Made by a program: the position numbers and the translations under genes
Notes under the pieces: model-generated
Database searches by the model: none
Told to the model about the DNA's origin: nothing
What the model saw: the letters and a program-made list of their open reading frames with translations, nothing else
Shown: in pieces, positions 8,252 to 17,203 of the stretch
Layout: every line of letters begins with the position of its first letter
How positions within the stretch are numbered: position 1 is the first letter of the stretch
Source: Polaromonas sp.
GTDB lineage: Bacteria; Pseudomonadota; Gammaproteobacteria; Burkholderiales; Burkholderiaceae_C
NCBI GenBank assembly: GCA_013298945.1
Contig: JAAFJR010000001.1
Coordinates: forward strand, 682,001-746,000
DNA: 64,000 nucleotides
Direction: 5' to 3'

Positions 8252-9556
8252 GTGGCGCTATTCTCCCAAGACTCACTGAACCCTAACGTCAAAAAGCGTG
8301 AAGTCTTTGGCTGGGCGATGTATGACTTTGCCAATTCGGGTTACACAACTGTTGTTATCACTGCAGTATTTGCTGCTTATTTTGTGGGCGGCATCGCGCA
8401 AAAAGCAGAATGGGCGACGTTTGCTTGGACGGCGGCATTGAGCGTGTCGTATGCCATCGTGATGTTGACGATGCCTAGTCTGGGTGCCTATGCAGATTTA
8501 CATGCAGCCAAAAAACGGTTATTGGTTTTAACAACTATTGCATGCGTTATAGCCACTGCTGCCTTGGCTTTTGCTGGACCTGGTAGCGTTACCTTGGCGA
8601 TTTTGTTGATTATTCTGTCAAATACTTTTTACGCTTACGGCGAATCGTTAACCGGTGCCTTTCTACCTGAACTAGCAAGACCAGAAGCCTTTGGTAAAGT
8701 GAGTGGCTGGGGTTGGAGTTTTGGTTATTTTGGTGGCATGTTGGCTTTGGGCATCAGTTTGGCTTATGTGTTGTGGTCACAAAGCAAAGGTGTATCTGCA
8801 GACAAGTTTGTGCCTGTGACCATGTTGATCACGGCTGTGATTTATGGCGCTGCAGCTTGTGTTACTTTTTGGCTCTTAAAAGAGCGTGCCGTGCCAAACC
8901 CTAAGGCATTGCAACAAAGTGGTTTTAAAGCATCTTTGGCGCAGCTAAAAACCACTTTTAACCAAGCTAAACACTACAAAGATTTTATGTGGTTTTTAGC
9001 TTGCGGTGTGTGTTACCAAGGTGGCGTAGCGGTGGCGATCACTTTGGCAGCTATATACGCAGAACAGGTTATAGGTTTTAAGCCGCAAGAAACCATGGTG
9101 CTGATTTTTGTACTCAACATCGCAGCAGCCGTAGGTGCTTTTGGATTTGGTTATTTTCAGGACAAAGTGGGCCACAAAATAGCTCTAGGCATTACCTTGG
9201 TGGGCTGGATTGCAACTTGCGTCATTGCAGCTATCACCACGACTAAAGGTGGTTTTTGGTATGCCGCTGCAATTGCTGGGTTTTGCATGGGCAGCAGCCA
9301 ATCTGCGGGGCGTGCCATGGCGGCCATGTTTGCGCCACCCAAGCAAGTGGGCGAATTTTTTGGGCTGTGGACATTTGCTACGCGCTTAGCCAGCATCATT
9401 GGGCCACTGAGCTATGGTGCAATTACTTGGATGACAGGTGGAAACCAACGCATAGCCATCATGTCTACGTCCGTATTGTTTATTGCTGGTTTGCTACTGC
9501 TTATTCCCGTGAATGTTTCGCGCGGGCGTGCTGCTGCATTAAACCAGTTGAGTTAA
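8252..9556 (+). CDS. MFS transporter of the UMF1/Atg22-like family
   Basis: This is a predicted inner-membrane permease of 434 residues with about 12 hydrophobic segments. The N-terminal signature REVFGWAMYDFANSGYTTVV is typical of the bacterial UMF1 group related to yeast Atg22, for which amino-acid efflux from the vacuole is known; bacterial substrates are mostly unknown. A GTG start is used because the conserved N-terminus lies only about 15 residues downstream and no upstream ATG is in frame. The alpha/beta hydrolase gene begins 2 bases after its stop, so the two are translationally linked. Confidence 0.85.
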   Translation: MALFSQDSLNPNVKKREVFGWAMYDFANSGYTTVVITAVFAAYFVGGIAQKAEWATFAWTAALSVSYAIVMLTMPSLGAYADLHAAKKRLLVLTTIACVIATAALAFAGPGSVTLAILLIILSNTFYAYGESLTGAFLPELARPEAFGKVSGWGWSFGYFGGMLALGISLAYVLWSQSKGVSADKFVPVTMLITAVIYGAAACVTFWLLKERAVPNPKALQQSGFKASLAQLKTTFNQAKHYKDFMWFLACGVCYQGGVAVAITLAAIYAEQVIGFKPQETMVLIFVLNIAAAVGAFGFGYFQDKVGHKIALGITLVGWIATCVIAAITTTKGGFWYAAAIAGFCMGSSQSAGRAMAAMFAPPKQVGEFFGLWTFATRLASIIGPLSYGAITWMTGGNQRIAIMSTSVLFIAGLLLLIPVNVSRGRAAALNQLS

Positions 9557-9558
9557 AA

Positions 9559-10452
9559 ATGGATCAAGCAACTTTAAATTTCGTCAACTGCCCAGATACA
9601 CAAGGTCAGCATCGCATGGCTTATTGGCAATGGGGCGATGCTAACAGCGACCACGTCATCATTTGCACGCATGGCTTGTCACGCCAAGGGCGAGATTTCG
9701 ATGTTTTGGCGCAAGCGCTTTGTGATGCTGCGCCTGGTGAATTGCGAGTTGTTTGCCCAGATGTTGTCGGTCGCGGCAAAAGCGATTGGCTCAAAGACCC
9801 TATGGGCTACCAAATCCCACAATACGCAGCAGACATGTTGGCATTGATTAACCAGTTGAAGCCCAAAACTTTAGATTGGGTAGGCACCAGCATGGGTGGT
9901 TTGATTGGCATGGTTGTCAGCGGTCAGCCTGATTTGCTATTGCCCGTGCCAGTACGCAAACTCATCTTGAACGATGTTGGGCCTGCCATTGAATGGTTGG
10001 CTATACAACGCATTGGTCAATACTTAGGCAAGGCCGCTAATTTTGACTCAATTCAGCAGGCTGCAGATGCCATGTGGGCTGTGTCTACAAGTTTTGGCCC
10101 TCATACCAAAGAGCAATGGCTTGCTTTGTCGCAAGCTATGGTTAAGCCCAGCGGAACAGGCTTTGTTCTCCATTACGACCTAGCCATTGCCGTACCTTTT
10201 GCCAGCGCAACTGAAGAGTCTACCAAACAAGGCGAAGCCATGTTGTGGGCGCTCTACGACAACATCAAAGCGACAACCTTGATAACGCGCGGTGCGCAGT
10301 CTGATTTATTGTCCTCTGAGACTGCGCAAGCCATGACGCAGCGCGGCCCACGCGCGCAGTTGGTCGAATTTGAGGGCGTAGGCCATGCACCTACTTTTAT
10401 TGCGGCAGATCAAGTGCAAGTCGCAGTCAATTTTTTGGTGGGAAAGTCTTAA
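9559..10452 (+). CDS. Alpha/beta hydrolase-fold protein
   Basis: A cytosolic serine hydrolase of unknown substrate, 297 residues. The oxyanion-hole region is THGLSRQGRDFD. The nucleophile elbow is GTSMGG, the acid is likely the Asp in GAQSDLLSS, and the base is the His in EGVGHAPTF. The ATG at 9559 is used; an open frame further upstream only overlaps the transporter in another frame. It is tightly packed between the transporter (2-base gap) and relA (3-base gap), suggesting an operon. Family resemblance does not fix esterase, lactonase or C-C hydrolase activity. Confidence 0.85.
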   Translation: MDQATLNFVNCPDTQGQHRMAYWQWGDANSDHVIICTHGLSRQGRDFDVLAQALCDAAPGELRVVCPDVVGRGKSDWLKDPMGYQIPQYAADMLALINQLKPKTLDWVGTSMGGLIGMVVSGQPDLLLPVPVRKLILNDVGPAIEWLAIQRIGQYLGKAANFDSIQQAADAMWAVSTSFGPHTKEQWLALSQAMVKPSGTGFVLHYDLAIAVPFASATEESTKQGEAMLWALYDNIKATTLITRGAQSDLLSSETAQAMTQRGPRAQLVEFEGVGHAPTFIAADQVQVAVNFLVGKS

Positions 10453-10455
10453 GCC

Positions 10456-12639
10456 TTGACTGACGTTACCACGCAAGCGACGCTTAATAGCGCAAGAGTA
10501 TTTGCTGAACCTTTCTTACGGCACTCAACCCTTGAAACAGGTGAAAATGCTTGGCTGCATGCACAAGCCGTTTCACAAATATTGCTCGATATTGGTGGTT
10601 CTGAAGCCATGCAAGCGGCAAGCTACTTGGTTTACACCTGCGAGCATTTGAATAAGCCGCTGGAGATGATTGGGCAAGCATTTGATGACAATTTGGCATC
10701 TTTGGCGGTAGAAACCACCAAGCTGATGCAGATGCAAAAGCAAACCCGTGCAGCCACGGCTACTGCCCACACTGAAACCGTGCGCAAAATGCTTTTGGCG
10801 TTTTCACGCGATTTGCGTGTGGTGATGCTGCGCTTGGCTTCACGCTTGCAATCATTGCGTTACTTTGCGGCAACCAAGGCTGTTGTTTCTGAGAGCATGG
10901 CACGCGAGTCGCTCCAAGTGTTTGCGCCCTTGGCAAACCGTTTGGGCATTTGGCAAATCAAATGGGAAATGGAAGACTTGTCTTTCAGATTTCTAGAACC
11001 ACAAACTTACAAAGAAACCGCGCGTTTATTAGACGAAAAGCGCACATTGCGTGAAAACTATGTCGAGCAACTGCGTGAACAATTAGAAGCTGACTTAGCC
11101 AAGCAGGGCATCAAGGCAGAAGTGCAAGGCCGCCCCAAGCATATTTACAGTATCGTCAAAAAAATGCGTGGTAAAGCGCTGGGTTTTGACCAAGTGTTTG
11201 ACATTCGTGCTTTGCGCGTGATTGTTGCAGAGATTGACGATTGCTACGGTGCCCTTAGCTGGGTACATGCGCAGTTTTCACCCATTGCAGATGAGTTTGA
11301 CGACTACATAGCCAAACCCAAAGCCAATGGCTACCAATCCTTGCACACAGTGGTGCGTGATGGTTTGGGGCAGGCCATTGAAATTCAAATTCGTACGCAA
11401 GCCATACATGACAAAGCAGAGCACGGCGTGGCGGCGCATTGGGTGTACAAAGAAGCTGGGGCGAAGGGTTATGCTGGCGTGTCTGCAACTGGCAGCTACG
11501 ACGCCAAAATTGCTGTGTTGCGCCAGTTGCTTGCTTGGGAGCGCGATTTAACGCAAACCGAGCAGGCGCAAGCTAGCCAAGAATCTGCAGCCATTTTGAG
11601 CGACCGTATCTATGTGCTCACGCCCGATGCGTCCGTGGTCGAGTTGCCGCAGGGCGCAACTGCTGTTGATTTTGCTTATACCTTGCACACCGACCTGGGC
11701 CACCGCTGCCGTGGCGCTAAGTTGGACGGCGTGATGGTGCCGCTCAACACGCCTCTTAAAAACGGTCAAACTGTTGAAATCAACGCCGCCAAAGAAGGTG
11801 GTCCTTCACGCGATTGGCTCAACCCAGAACTTGGCTATTTGAGCAGCAGTCGCGCTAAGTCCAAAGTGCGCGCTTGGTTTAACGCGCAAGCCATGATGGA
11901 AACCACGGCACGCGGGCGCGAAGCTGTGGAAAAGCTGCTGCAGCGCGAAGGTAAAACGGCCATCAAATTGGGTGATTTGGCGGTGCAGCTTGGTTTTAAA
12001 TCTGCAGACGACTTGTTTGAGGTTGTGGGAAAAGACGAATACTCGCTGCGCACCATTGAGGCATTTTTCAAACCACCAGCGCCCGAATTAAGTACAGAAG
12101 AGTTGCTTAACAAGCGCGCCAAAGCAGAAAAATCACCTAGCGGTAGTGTATTGGTTGTCGGGGTTGATTCACTTTTGACCCAACTAGCCAAATGCTGCAA
12201 ACCCGCGCCTGGCGACGTCATTGGAGGGTATGTGACTCGGGGCAAAGGCGTTAGCATCCATCGCCAAAGTTGTAGCAACTTTCAAGCCTTAGTCGCGCGC
12301 AACGATGCTAACGATGAAGGCCGCGTGATCGATGTGGCTTGGGCGAAAGACAAGTCGGCCAATCTGAGCACGCCATTTAGCGGCAGCGCTCATCATGTTT
12401 ACCCTGTCGACGTTGTGATCGAAGCTGCTGACAGCCAGGGCTTACTCAAAGCAATTTTGGAAGTGTTCTCGAAAGATAAACTCAATGTCATCGCCGCCAA
12501 TACCCAGTCCCATCGAAGCAGTGGCGGCGACACTGCGGTAATGACGTTCACGGTTGAAGTGACTAATTCAGCGCGTTTAAACAAGGTACTCAGTCAAGTG
12601 CTGGAAGTGCAGGGTGTTCGCTCAGCGCGAAGACGTTAA
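10456..12639 (+). CDS. relA: RelA-type (p)ppGpp synthetase
   Basis: RelA makes (p)ppGpp from ATP and GTP or GDP on stalled ribosomes. The 727 residues contain a degenerate HD region in which the catalytic HDxxED is replaced by YTCEHLNKP. The synthetase domain has RPKHIYSIVKKM and the charged motif EFDD just before YIAKPKANGYQSLHT. EFDD marks RelA, whereas SpoT/Rel enzymes carry RxKD-type charges. A TGS domain (DRIYVLTPDASVVELPQGAT) and a C-terminal ACT domain follow. The start is a TTG three bases after the hydrolase stop; the next in-frame ATG is about 50 residues later and would cut into the N-domain. Synthesis-only activity is inferred from motif loss. Confidence 0.93.
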   Translation: MTDVTTQATLNSARVFAEPFLRHSTLETGENAWLHAQAVSQILLDIGGSEAMQAASYLVYTCEHLNKPLEMIGQAFDDNLASLAVETTKLMQMQKQTRAATATAHTETVRKMLLAFSRDLRVVMLRLASRLQSLRYFAATKAVVSESMARESLQVFAPLANRLGIWQIKWEMEDLSFRFLEPQTYKETARLLDEKRTLRENYVEQLREQLEADLAKQGIKAEVQGRPKHIYSIVKKMRGKALGFDQVFDIRALRVIVAEIDDCYGALSWVHAQFSPIADEFDDYIAKPKANGYQSLHTVVRDGLGQAIEIQIRTQAIHDKAEHGVAAHWVYKEAGAKGYAGVSATGSYDAKIAVLRQLLAWERDLTQTEQAQASQESAAILSDRIYVLTPDASVVELPQGATAVDFAYTLHTDLGHRCRGAKLDGVMVPLNTPLKNGQTVEINAAKEGGPSRDWLNPELGYLSSSRAKSKVRAWFNAQAMMETTARGREAVEKLLQREGKTAIKLGDLAVQLGFKSADDLFEVVGKDEYSLRTIEAFFKPPAPELSTEELLNKRAKAEKSPSGSVLVVGVDSLLTQLAKCCKPAPGDVIGGYVTRGKGVSIHRQSCSNFQALVARNDANDEGRVIDVAWAKDKSANLSTPFSGSAHHVYPVDVVIEAADSQGLLKAILEVFSKDKLNVIAANTQSHRSSGGDTAVMTFTVEVTNSARLNKVLSQVLEVQGVRSARRR

Positions 12640-12705
12640 CCGGATAGATAAAGTTCAAGATAAAAGCGAAGCCGTGGTGGTTGAAGGCGAAAATTCTCTT
12701 TTGCC

Positions 12706-12714
12706 TGCTATAAT
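12706..12714 (+). promoter_or_regulatory. Extended -10 promoter of tRNA-Val
   Basis: TGCTATAAT is a TGn extended -10 fused to a perfect TATAAT, 22 bases upstream of the tRNA 5' end. A weak TTGAAG lies further upstream with non-ideal spacing. Confidence 0.6.
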
Positions 12715-12736
12715 TCGAGTTGTCGAACAGACTTTT

Positions 12737-12813
12737 AGGCGCGTAGCTCAGCTGGTTAGAGCACTACCTTGACATGGTAGGGGTCGTTGGTTCGAGTCCA
12801 ATCGTGCCTACCA
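12737..12813 (+). tRNA. tRNA-Val (anticodon GAC)
   Basis: The acceptor AGGCGCG pairs with CGTGCCT (one G-T), followed by A and an encoded CCA. The anticodon stem CTACC/GGTAG holds loop TTGACAT. The T-arm contains GTTCGAGTC. Confidence 0.96.
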
Positions 12814-12818
12814 AATTC

Positions 12819-12874
12819 AAAGCTTGTAAATTATTGATTTTTCTTATAAATCAATAGCTTACAAGCTTTTTTGT
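12819..12874 (+). terminator. Long hairpin terminator after tRNA-Val
   Basis: AAAGCTTGTAA...TTATTGATTT pairs with AAATCAATAGCTTACAAGCTTT across a short loop, and ends in TTTTTTG. The long, slightly interrupted stem ends at a T-run. Confidence 0.75.
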
Positions 12875-12902
12875 TGTCTAAAATATGTTTAAAACCAAAA
12901 CA

Positions 12903-12957
12903 TAGTAATTTCATCAAAAATAATAGCAACGCAGGCAATAAATACGCCGGCTATGGC
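12903..12957 (+). repeat. Dispersed ~45-bp repeat, intergenic copy
   Basis: Forward copy: AATAATAGC, then GCAGGCAATAAATACGCCGG and CTATGGC. Confidence 0.8.
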
Positions 12958-13021
12958 AATGACATGCCTCAAAAAATGCCTAAAGTGTACTTTCGCAGTT
13001 TATTGAGCATAAAAAGTGACA

Positions 13022-13064
13022 CTAGCCGTCGTAAATGCTGGGTTGTTAGCTATTATTTTTGATA
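13022..13064 (-). repeat. Dispersed ~45-bp repeat, diverged copy
   Basis: Reverse copy CTAGCCGTCGTAAATGCTGG followed by GTTGTTAGCTATTATTTTTG. It is less similar in the middle than other copies. Confidence 0.6.
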
Positions 13065-13091
13065 AAAAAACGCTATTCCCATTTTTCTCAT

Positions 13092-14033
13092 TCAGATCGT
13101 TTCGAATTCCCACACTAGGCGAAGTTGTAGCGTTTCGCCTTTGCTTAAAACCTTCAATCCTGGCAGCTTTTTATCGTGGAAGGCATCGATAGGGTGAGTG
13201 ATAGGTTCAAAGCAAAAGGCTGAACCATTTACGGGTCTATAAATCAAGCAGAAGCCTGTGTTTGCAGGATTCTGCTGGTAGTCCTGTTGTACTTCAAGGG
13301 CAGTCATGGTTAGCTTCAGGTGTTTCTCAGGCCACTGTATTGTGCCGAAACCATCCCAGCCTGTGTATGCATTGTCAATGAGTGAACCATTAACAACATC
13401 CATGCCGTCATTGATGTCTGTGGTGGGCGGAAAATCTTTGGTATGGCGAGTAGGTATCGGGTCAGTGCCGCTGAGCCAGATGCCGTCAACACGCGCTTGC
13501 AGGCGCGTTTGTGCTGTGCGCAAAAACCATGGGTGCAATCCTAAACCGTAGGGCATAGGCGCATCCCCCAAATGGGTCACGCTGATGCTTTGGTTCATGC
13601 CGCCGTCTACCAACTGAAATGTCTGGCTGCTGCTGTAGTGGTATGGGTTGCCACTGAAGTGCTTTGACTCCACAGACATGACAAGCGTATCTTGATCTGG
13701 CTGGCTAATTTGCCAAGGTTGCAACCAACCATCGCCATGAATCGGGTAGGGCTCGCCCTCTCTGTTCAACGCAATTGGGTAAAACGTACCCTCGAAATCA
13801 AAGCCGCCGCCCGTGATTCTGTTCGACCAAGGTAACATTGGGAATGATGCGAGTGAATACCTGTCGGGATTGTTGCCGTCCCATGGCCTGAGTAAGTCCA
13901 CAAGTTCAGTGCCTTGACCGCCTGATGTGGAAAGCTCTATTTTCCAAGCGGCGACTGATCCACCCATACTGGGGACTAAGCCAAGTTGTTGGTTTGCGTA
14001 TTTAAGCCAAACGATTGGTTGATGTTGATTCAT
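13092..14033 (-). CDS. Aldose 1-epimerase family protein (galactose mutarotase-like)
   Basis: Members of this fold interconvert alpha and beta anomers of aldoses, or of hexose 6-phosphates in the YeaD-type subgroup. The 313-residue length fits. The substrate-binding Arg is in PWSNRITGG, the first catalytic-site His in YPIHGDGW, the second in YGLGLHPWF, and the general base Glu in FCFEPITHPIDAF. The ATG at 14031-14033 is chosen over a TTG four codons earlier. It is not obviously in an operon: the potFGHI genes lie upstream on the same strand, with a repeat in between. The substrate is unknown. Confidence 0.85.
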   Translation of the reverse strand: MNQHQPIVWLKYANQQLGLVPSMGGSVAAWKIELSTSGGQGTELVDLLRPWDGNNPDRYSLASFPMLPWSNRITGGGFDFEGTFYPIALNREGEPYPIHGDGWLQPWQISQPDQDTLVMSVESKHFSGNPYHYSSSQTFQLVDGGMNQSISVTHLGDAPMPYGLGLHPWFLRTAQTRLQARVDGIWLSGTDPIPTRHTKDFPPTTDINDGMDVVNGSLIDNAYTGWDGFGTIQWPEKHLKLTMTALEVQQDYQQNPANTGFCLIYRPVNGSAFCFEPITHPIDAFHDKKLPGLKVLSKGETLQLRLVWEFETI

Positions 14034-14113
14034 ACGTGTTTGCAAAATAAATATGTGTAAAGAAATTGTGTTTTAGGCTAAGCACCAAATGCTTAAAGTG
14101 GACTTGCGAATTT

Positions 14114-14158
14114 TGCTATTGAAAAAATAGCGAAACAAGCAGTAAATACGTCGGCTAC
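14114..14158 (+). repeat. Dispersed ~45-bp repeat, diverged intergenic copy
   Basis: TGCTATTGAAAAAATAGC followed by AAGCAGTAAATACGTCGGCT. Both the hairpin half and the AATACG..GGCTA half are recognisable. Confidence 0.7.
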
Positions 14159-14216
14159 TGCTTGGTTGCTGCATGAAAAAGAGCTATTTCTTGTTTTACA
14201 AGCTTTTAAACACGTT

Positions 14217-15044
14217 TTAAAAGCGTTTAGACATGCGTCTTGCCTCTCGGGCAGTGTAGACAGAGTAGGCTACCACAGCCACTGTTACGACCGCCATCAG
14301 CAGCGTTGCAGCAGCGTAGATTGATGGGTTTACACCTCGACGTGCGTAACTGAAAATAACTTGTGGCAGCGTAGTGACACCGGGACCGGAGAGAAACTCA
14401 GAAATCACCACATCGTCGAAGCTGAGTGTGAATGTCAGCAGCCAAGCCGCTAGCAGTGCTGGAATGATGTTGGGTAAGGTGATTAAGAAAAACACTTGCC
14501 CAGGTCGGCAGCCCAAGTCCATCGCGGCTTCTTCCAAAGAACGATCCATCTCTTGCAGGCGCGATTGCATCACGACCGTGGCGTAGGCCATGCCCAGCAA
14601 AATGTGGCCCAAAATGATGGTGAGCATGCCACGCTCTGGCCAGCCAAAGGTATGCTGCGCGCCCGCCATGAGCAGCAGCAATGACATACCGATAATTACC
14701 TCAGGCATCACCAGAGGCGAGTTCACCATGCCAGAAAAAAACGTGCGCCCTTTGAATTTGCCCATACGCACCAAGGCGTAAGCTGCCAGCGTTGCCAAAA
14801 TGGTGGCCAAAGTGGCGCTGATCACGGCAACTTTCAGCGATAGAAAAAAGCCGTCTACCAAGCGCGGATCATTTGCCAAAGCGGCATACCAGCGGGTAGA
14901 AAACCCGGTGAATACCGTATCTTGCCGCGTGCTGTTGAAGGAAAAAACCACCAAAAAAAGCAGTGGCGCGTATAAAAAAGCAAAGACTGCAGCAAGCCAA
15001 AATTTGCTCACATGCTGGCGTAGCCAGTTCATGAGTGTGTTCAT
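14217..15044 (-). CDS. potI: Polyamine ABC transporter permease PotI
   Basis: Inner-membrane permease of a putrescine or spermidine importer, 275 residues, about six membrane segments. The C-terminal half carries the EAA loop EEAAMDLGCRPGQVFFLITLP that contacts the ATPase. The N-terminus MNTLMNWLRQHVSKFW precedes the first helix. The start at 15042-15044 has a strong AGGAGG site upstream, and its ATG overlaps the potH TGA by four bases (ATGA). That coupling supports a PotH-PotI heterodimer. A longer open frame upstream only overlaps potH. Confidence 0.92.
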   Translation of the reverse strand: MNTLMNWLRQHVSKFWLAAVFAFLYAPLLFLVVFSFNSTRQDTVFTGFSTRWYAALANDPRLVDGFFLSLKVAVISATLATILATLAAYALVRMGKFKGRTFFSGMVNSPLVMPEVIIGMSLLLLMAGAQHTFGWPERGMLTIILGHILLGMAYATVVMQSRLQEMDRSLEEAAMDLGCRPGQVFFLITLPNIIPALLAAWLLTFTLSFDDVVISEFLSGPGVTTLPQVIFSYARRGVNPSIYAAATLLMAVVTVAVVAYSVYTAREARRMSKRF

Positions 15045-15997
15045 TTGCGTTCCTCCTGGCTGCTGGCAGCTACTGAGTTTTGCAGCCATAAGAGTGGAAC
15101 AATCACTGCAACAATCATGATGATGGCCAGAGCCGAGGCACGTGGCCAATTGTTGGCTGAAAACATTTCGTCCCACACCACACGGCCAATCATGATATTG
15201 TCTGCCCCGCCAAGCAAAGAAGGAATCACAAACTCGCCCACGCAAGGAATAAATACCAACATGCAGCCCGCTAAGATGCCTGTTTTGGACAGTGGTACAG
15301 TAACCAACCAAAATGCTTTCCATGGGCTTGCACCTAAATCGTGCGCGGCTTCAAGCAGGCGAATATCCATCTTTACCAAGTTGGCATACAAGGGCAGTAC
15401 CATGAATGGCAGGTACACATAGGTCATGCCCACCAGCATCGAAATATTGGTGTACAGCATGGGGATTGGCTCATCTATCAAACCGATAGCCATCAGCGCT
15501 TGGTTGACCACGCCTTGGTCCGCCAAAATGCCTTTCCATGCATACACGCGCAACAGGAACGAGGTCCAAAACGGCAGCATGATGAGTACCAAATAAATCG
15601 GTCTGTGTGCAGGGTTGGCGCGCGCTATGAAATAGGCGAACGGATAGCCAATCCCCAAGCAAAGCAAAGTTGTGAAGAAGGCGTAGCGAATGGACAGCCA
15701 ATAGGCTTCCACATAAATGGTTTTGAACCAAGCTGATCCTGGCGTTTCGCGGAAGACGGACAGGTAATTCTCGACCTTTAAAATCAAACGCCACTTGCCA
15801 TCTGTGTTGAACAGCATTTGTGCAAATGGGTCAATGCCTGTGCCCATGTCGGTCAAGCTGATGCGCAGCAAGATCAAAAAGGGCAGTGCAAAGAAAAGAA
15901 TCAACCATATGAATGGAATGCCAAGCACACTGCGGTTACCGAGCTTTAAGTTGCCCAGCTTGAGCTTGCTGCTTAATGTTGCTAATTGCTCACTCAT
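15041..15997 (-). CDS. potH: Polyamine ABC transporter permease PotH
   Basis: The second inner-membrane permease of the polyamine importer, 318 residues. It has a hydrophobic first segment (VLGIPFIWLILFFALPFLIL), a periplasmic loop with KVENYLSVF, and an EAA loop LLEAAHDLGASPWKAFWLVTVP. It starts 7 bases downstream of the potG stop and overlaps potI by four bases, so potG-potH-potI form one translational unit. Confidence 0.92.
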   Translation of the reverse strand: MSEQLATLSSKLKLGNLKLGNRSVLGIPFIWLILFFALPFLILLRISLTDMGTGIDPFAQMLFNTDGKWRLILKVENYLSVFRETPGSAWFKTIYVEAYWLSIRYAFFTTLLCLGIGYPFAYFIARANPAHRPIYLVLIMLPFWTSFLLRVYAWKGILADQGVVNQALMAIGLIDEPIPMLYTNISMLVGMTYVYLPFMVLPLYANLVKMDIRLLEAAHDLGASPWKAFWLVTVPLSKTGILAGCMLVFIPCVGEFVIPSLLGGADNIMIGRVVWDEMFSANNWPRASALAIIMIVAVIVPLLWLQNSVAASSQEERK

Positions 15998-16004
15998 AGC
16001 TTGC

Positions 16005-17117
16005 TCAGGAAGTTAAGGCCACAGGCGCAGACTCGTCCCACCAGCAATACACGGTGTCGCCCCAAGAGATATGCCCTGGGTCATGCCGAGAAATATTGGC
16101 TTGCGTGACTTTGATTTTTGTGCGCTCTTCAACCAACACCTCAAACGTGCTGTAGCTGCCTGAGTAAGCGATTTCATGCACTTTGCCAGTGAGTAAGTTG
16201 TGTTTTTGCTCAGGCGCTTGCAAAGAGATATGCATTTTTTCGGGGCGAATAGCAACTGCAAGTTGCATACCTTTTGATCCCATAATACCGTGGCCGACGT
16301 GTACCACGGTGTGCTCGGTGGTGATTTCACAGCGGCTGGCTTCGTCCAGTGTCAATTCACCTTCTAGCAAATTCACGTCACCAATAAAGTCTGCCACGAA
16401 GCGGCAATTGGGCGTTTCGTAAACCTCACGCGGGTTGCCCAGTTGTAAAATTTGCCCTTTGCTCATGATGGCAATTCGGTTCGCCATGGTCATCGCTTCG
16501 TCTTGGTCATGCGTCACCATCACGCAGGTCACGCCGATAGATTCGATGATATTGACCAGCTCAAATTGTGTTTGCTCACGCAATTTTTTGTCTAGCGCCC
16601 CCAGCGGCTCGTCTAACAACAACAACTGGGGTTTTCTTGCCAAGCTGCGTGCTAGCGCGACGCGCTGCTGCTGCCCGCCTGAGAGCTGGTGTGGCTTGCG
16701 TTGTGCGAAAGTGTTGAGTTGTACCAAATCAAGCATCTCAGTCACACGCTGGGCGACTTCGTCTTTGGGCATGCCCATGCGGTGCAAGCCAAAGGCAATG
16801 TTGTCAGCAACAGTCAAATGCGGAAACAAGGCATACGACTGAAACATCATGTTGATGGGGCGCTCGTACGGAGGGAAGGACGCAATATCACGACCATCCA
16901 AATAAATCGCACCTGCGCTTGGCGTTTCAAAACCAGCCAGCATGCGCAACAAAGTCGATTTGCCACAGCCAGAGCTGCCAAGCAGTGCAAAAATCTCACC
17001 GCGCGGAATGTCTAGCGTCACATCATCCACCGCAGTCACGGCGCCAAAGCGTTTGGTGAGGCCTTCGAGTCGCAGATAGGCTGACGATTCGGTGGCTGAA
17101 GATGTGCTTGTAGTCAT
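16005..17117 (-). CDS. potG: Polyamine ABC transporter ATPase PotG
   Basis: Cytoplasmic nucleotide-binding subunit that powers the importer. Walker A is [16 protein letters not shown], the Q-loop follows at MFQSYALF, the signature is [15 protein letters not shown], Walker B is [12 protein letters not shown], and the H-loop is [11 protein letters not shown]-terminal TOBE domain includes [11 protein letters not shown]. The 370-residue length fits PotA/PotG. It is separated from potF by a terminator hairpin and begins the potGHI unit. Confidence 0.93.
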   Translation of the reverse strand: MTTSTSSATESSAYLRLEGLTKRFGAVTAVDDVTLDIPRGEIFALLGSSGCGKSTLLRMLAGFETPSAGAIYLDGRDIASFPPYERPINMMFQSYALFPHLTVADNIAFGLHRMGMPKDEVAQRVTEMLDLVQLNTFAQRKPHQLSGGQQQRVALARSLARKPQLLLLDEPLGALDKKLREQTQFELVNIIESIGVTCVMVTHDQDEAMTMANRIAIMSKGQILQLGNPREVYETPNCRFVADFIGDVNLLEGELTLDEASRCEITTEHTVVHVGHGIMGSKGMQLAVAIRPEKMHISLQAPEQKHNLLTGKVHEIAYSGSYSTFEVLVEERTKIKVTQANISRHDPGHISWGDTVYCWWDESAPVALTS

Positions 17118-17143
17118 ATTTGCATTTATAAATTTTAAAGTCT

Positions 17144-17186
17144 ACATAAAAAAAGCTGTGCACTTGGTGTTTGCGCACAGCTTTCA
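17144..17186 (-). terminator. Terminator/attenuator between potF and potG
   Basis: Read on the minus strand: AAAGCTGTGC, then an 11-13 base loop, then GCACAGCTTTTTTTATG. The strong stem is followed by seven Ts. Placed after the binding-protein gene, it would give more PotF than membrane complex. Confidence 0.85.
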
Positions 17187-17203
17187 ATATCAACGGCTAA
17201 GGC

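Larger units (their letters stand above)
12875..13091. other. Intergenic stretch with two divergent repeat copies
   Basis: I see no gene here. A 63-codon open frame spans part of it but consists mostly of repeat DNA and has no family features. The region holds one forward and one reverse copy of the dispersed repeat. Confidence 0.6.

Noticed and set aside
9256-9558. N-terminal extension of the alpha/beta hydrolase.
   Set aside because: The extension is the transporter gene read in another frame; the ATG at 9559 starts at the family homology.
10456-12639. Bifunctional SpoT/Rel assignment.
   Set aside because: The hydrolase HDxxED motif is missing and the synthetase has the RelA-type EFDD motif.
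12871-13062. 63-codon open frame after tRNA-Val.
   Set aside because: It consists of terminator and repeat DNA, has no ribosome site and no recognisable family.
14202-14224. GCTTTTAAA-CACG-TTTTAAAAGC hairpin at the potI stop as a terminator.
   Set aside because: The stem is almost only A-T and has no T-run on the transcribed side; it overlaps the stop codon and may be chance.
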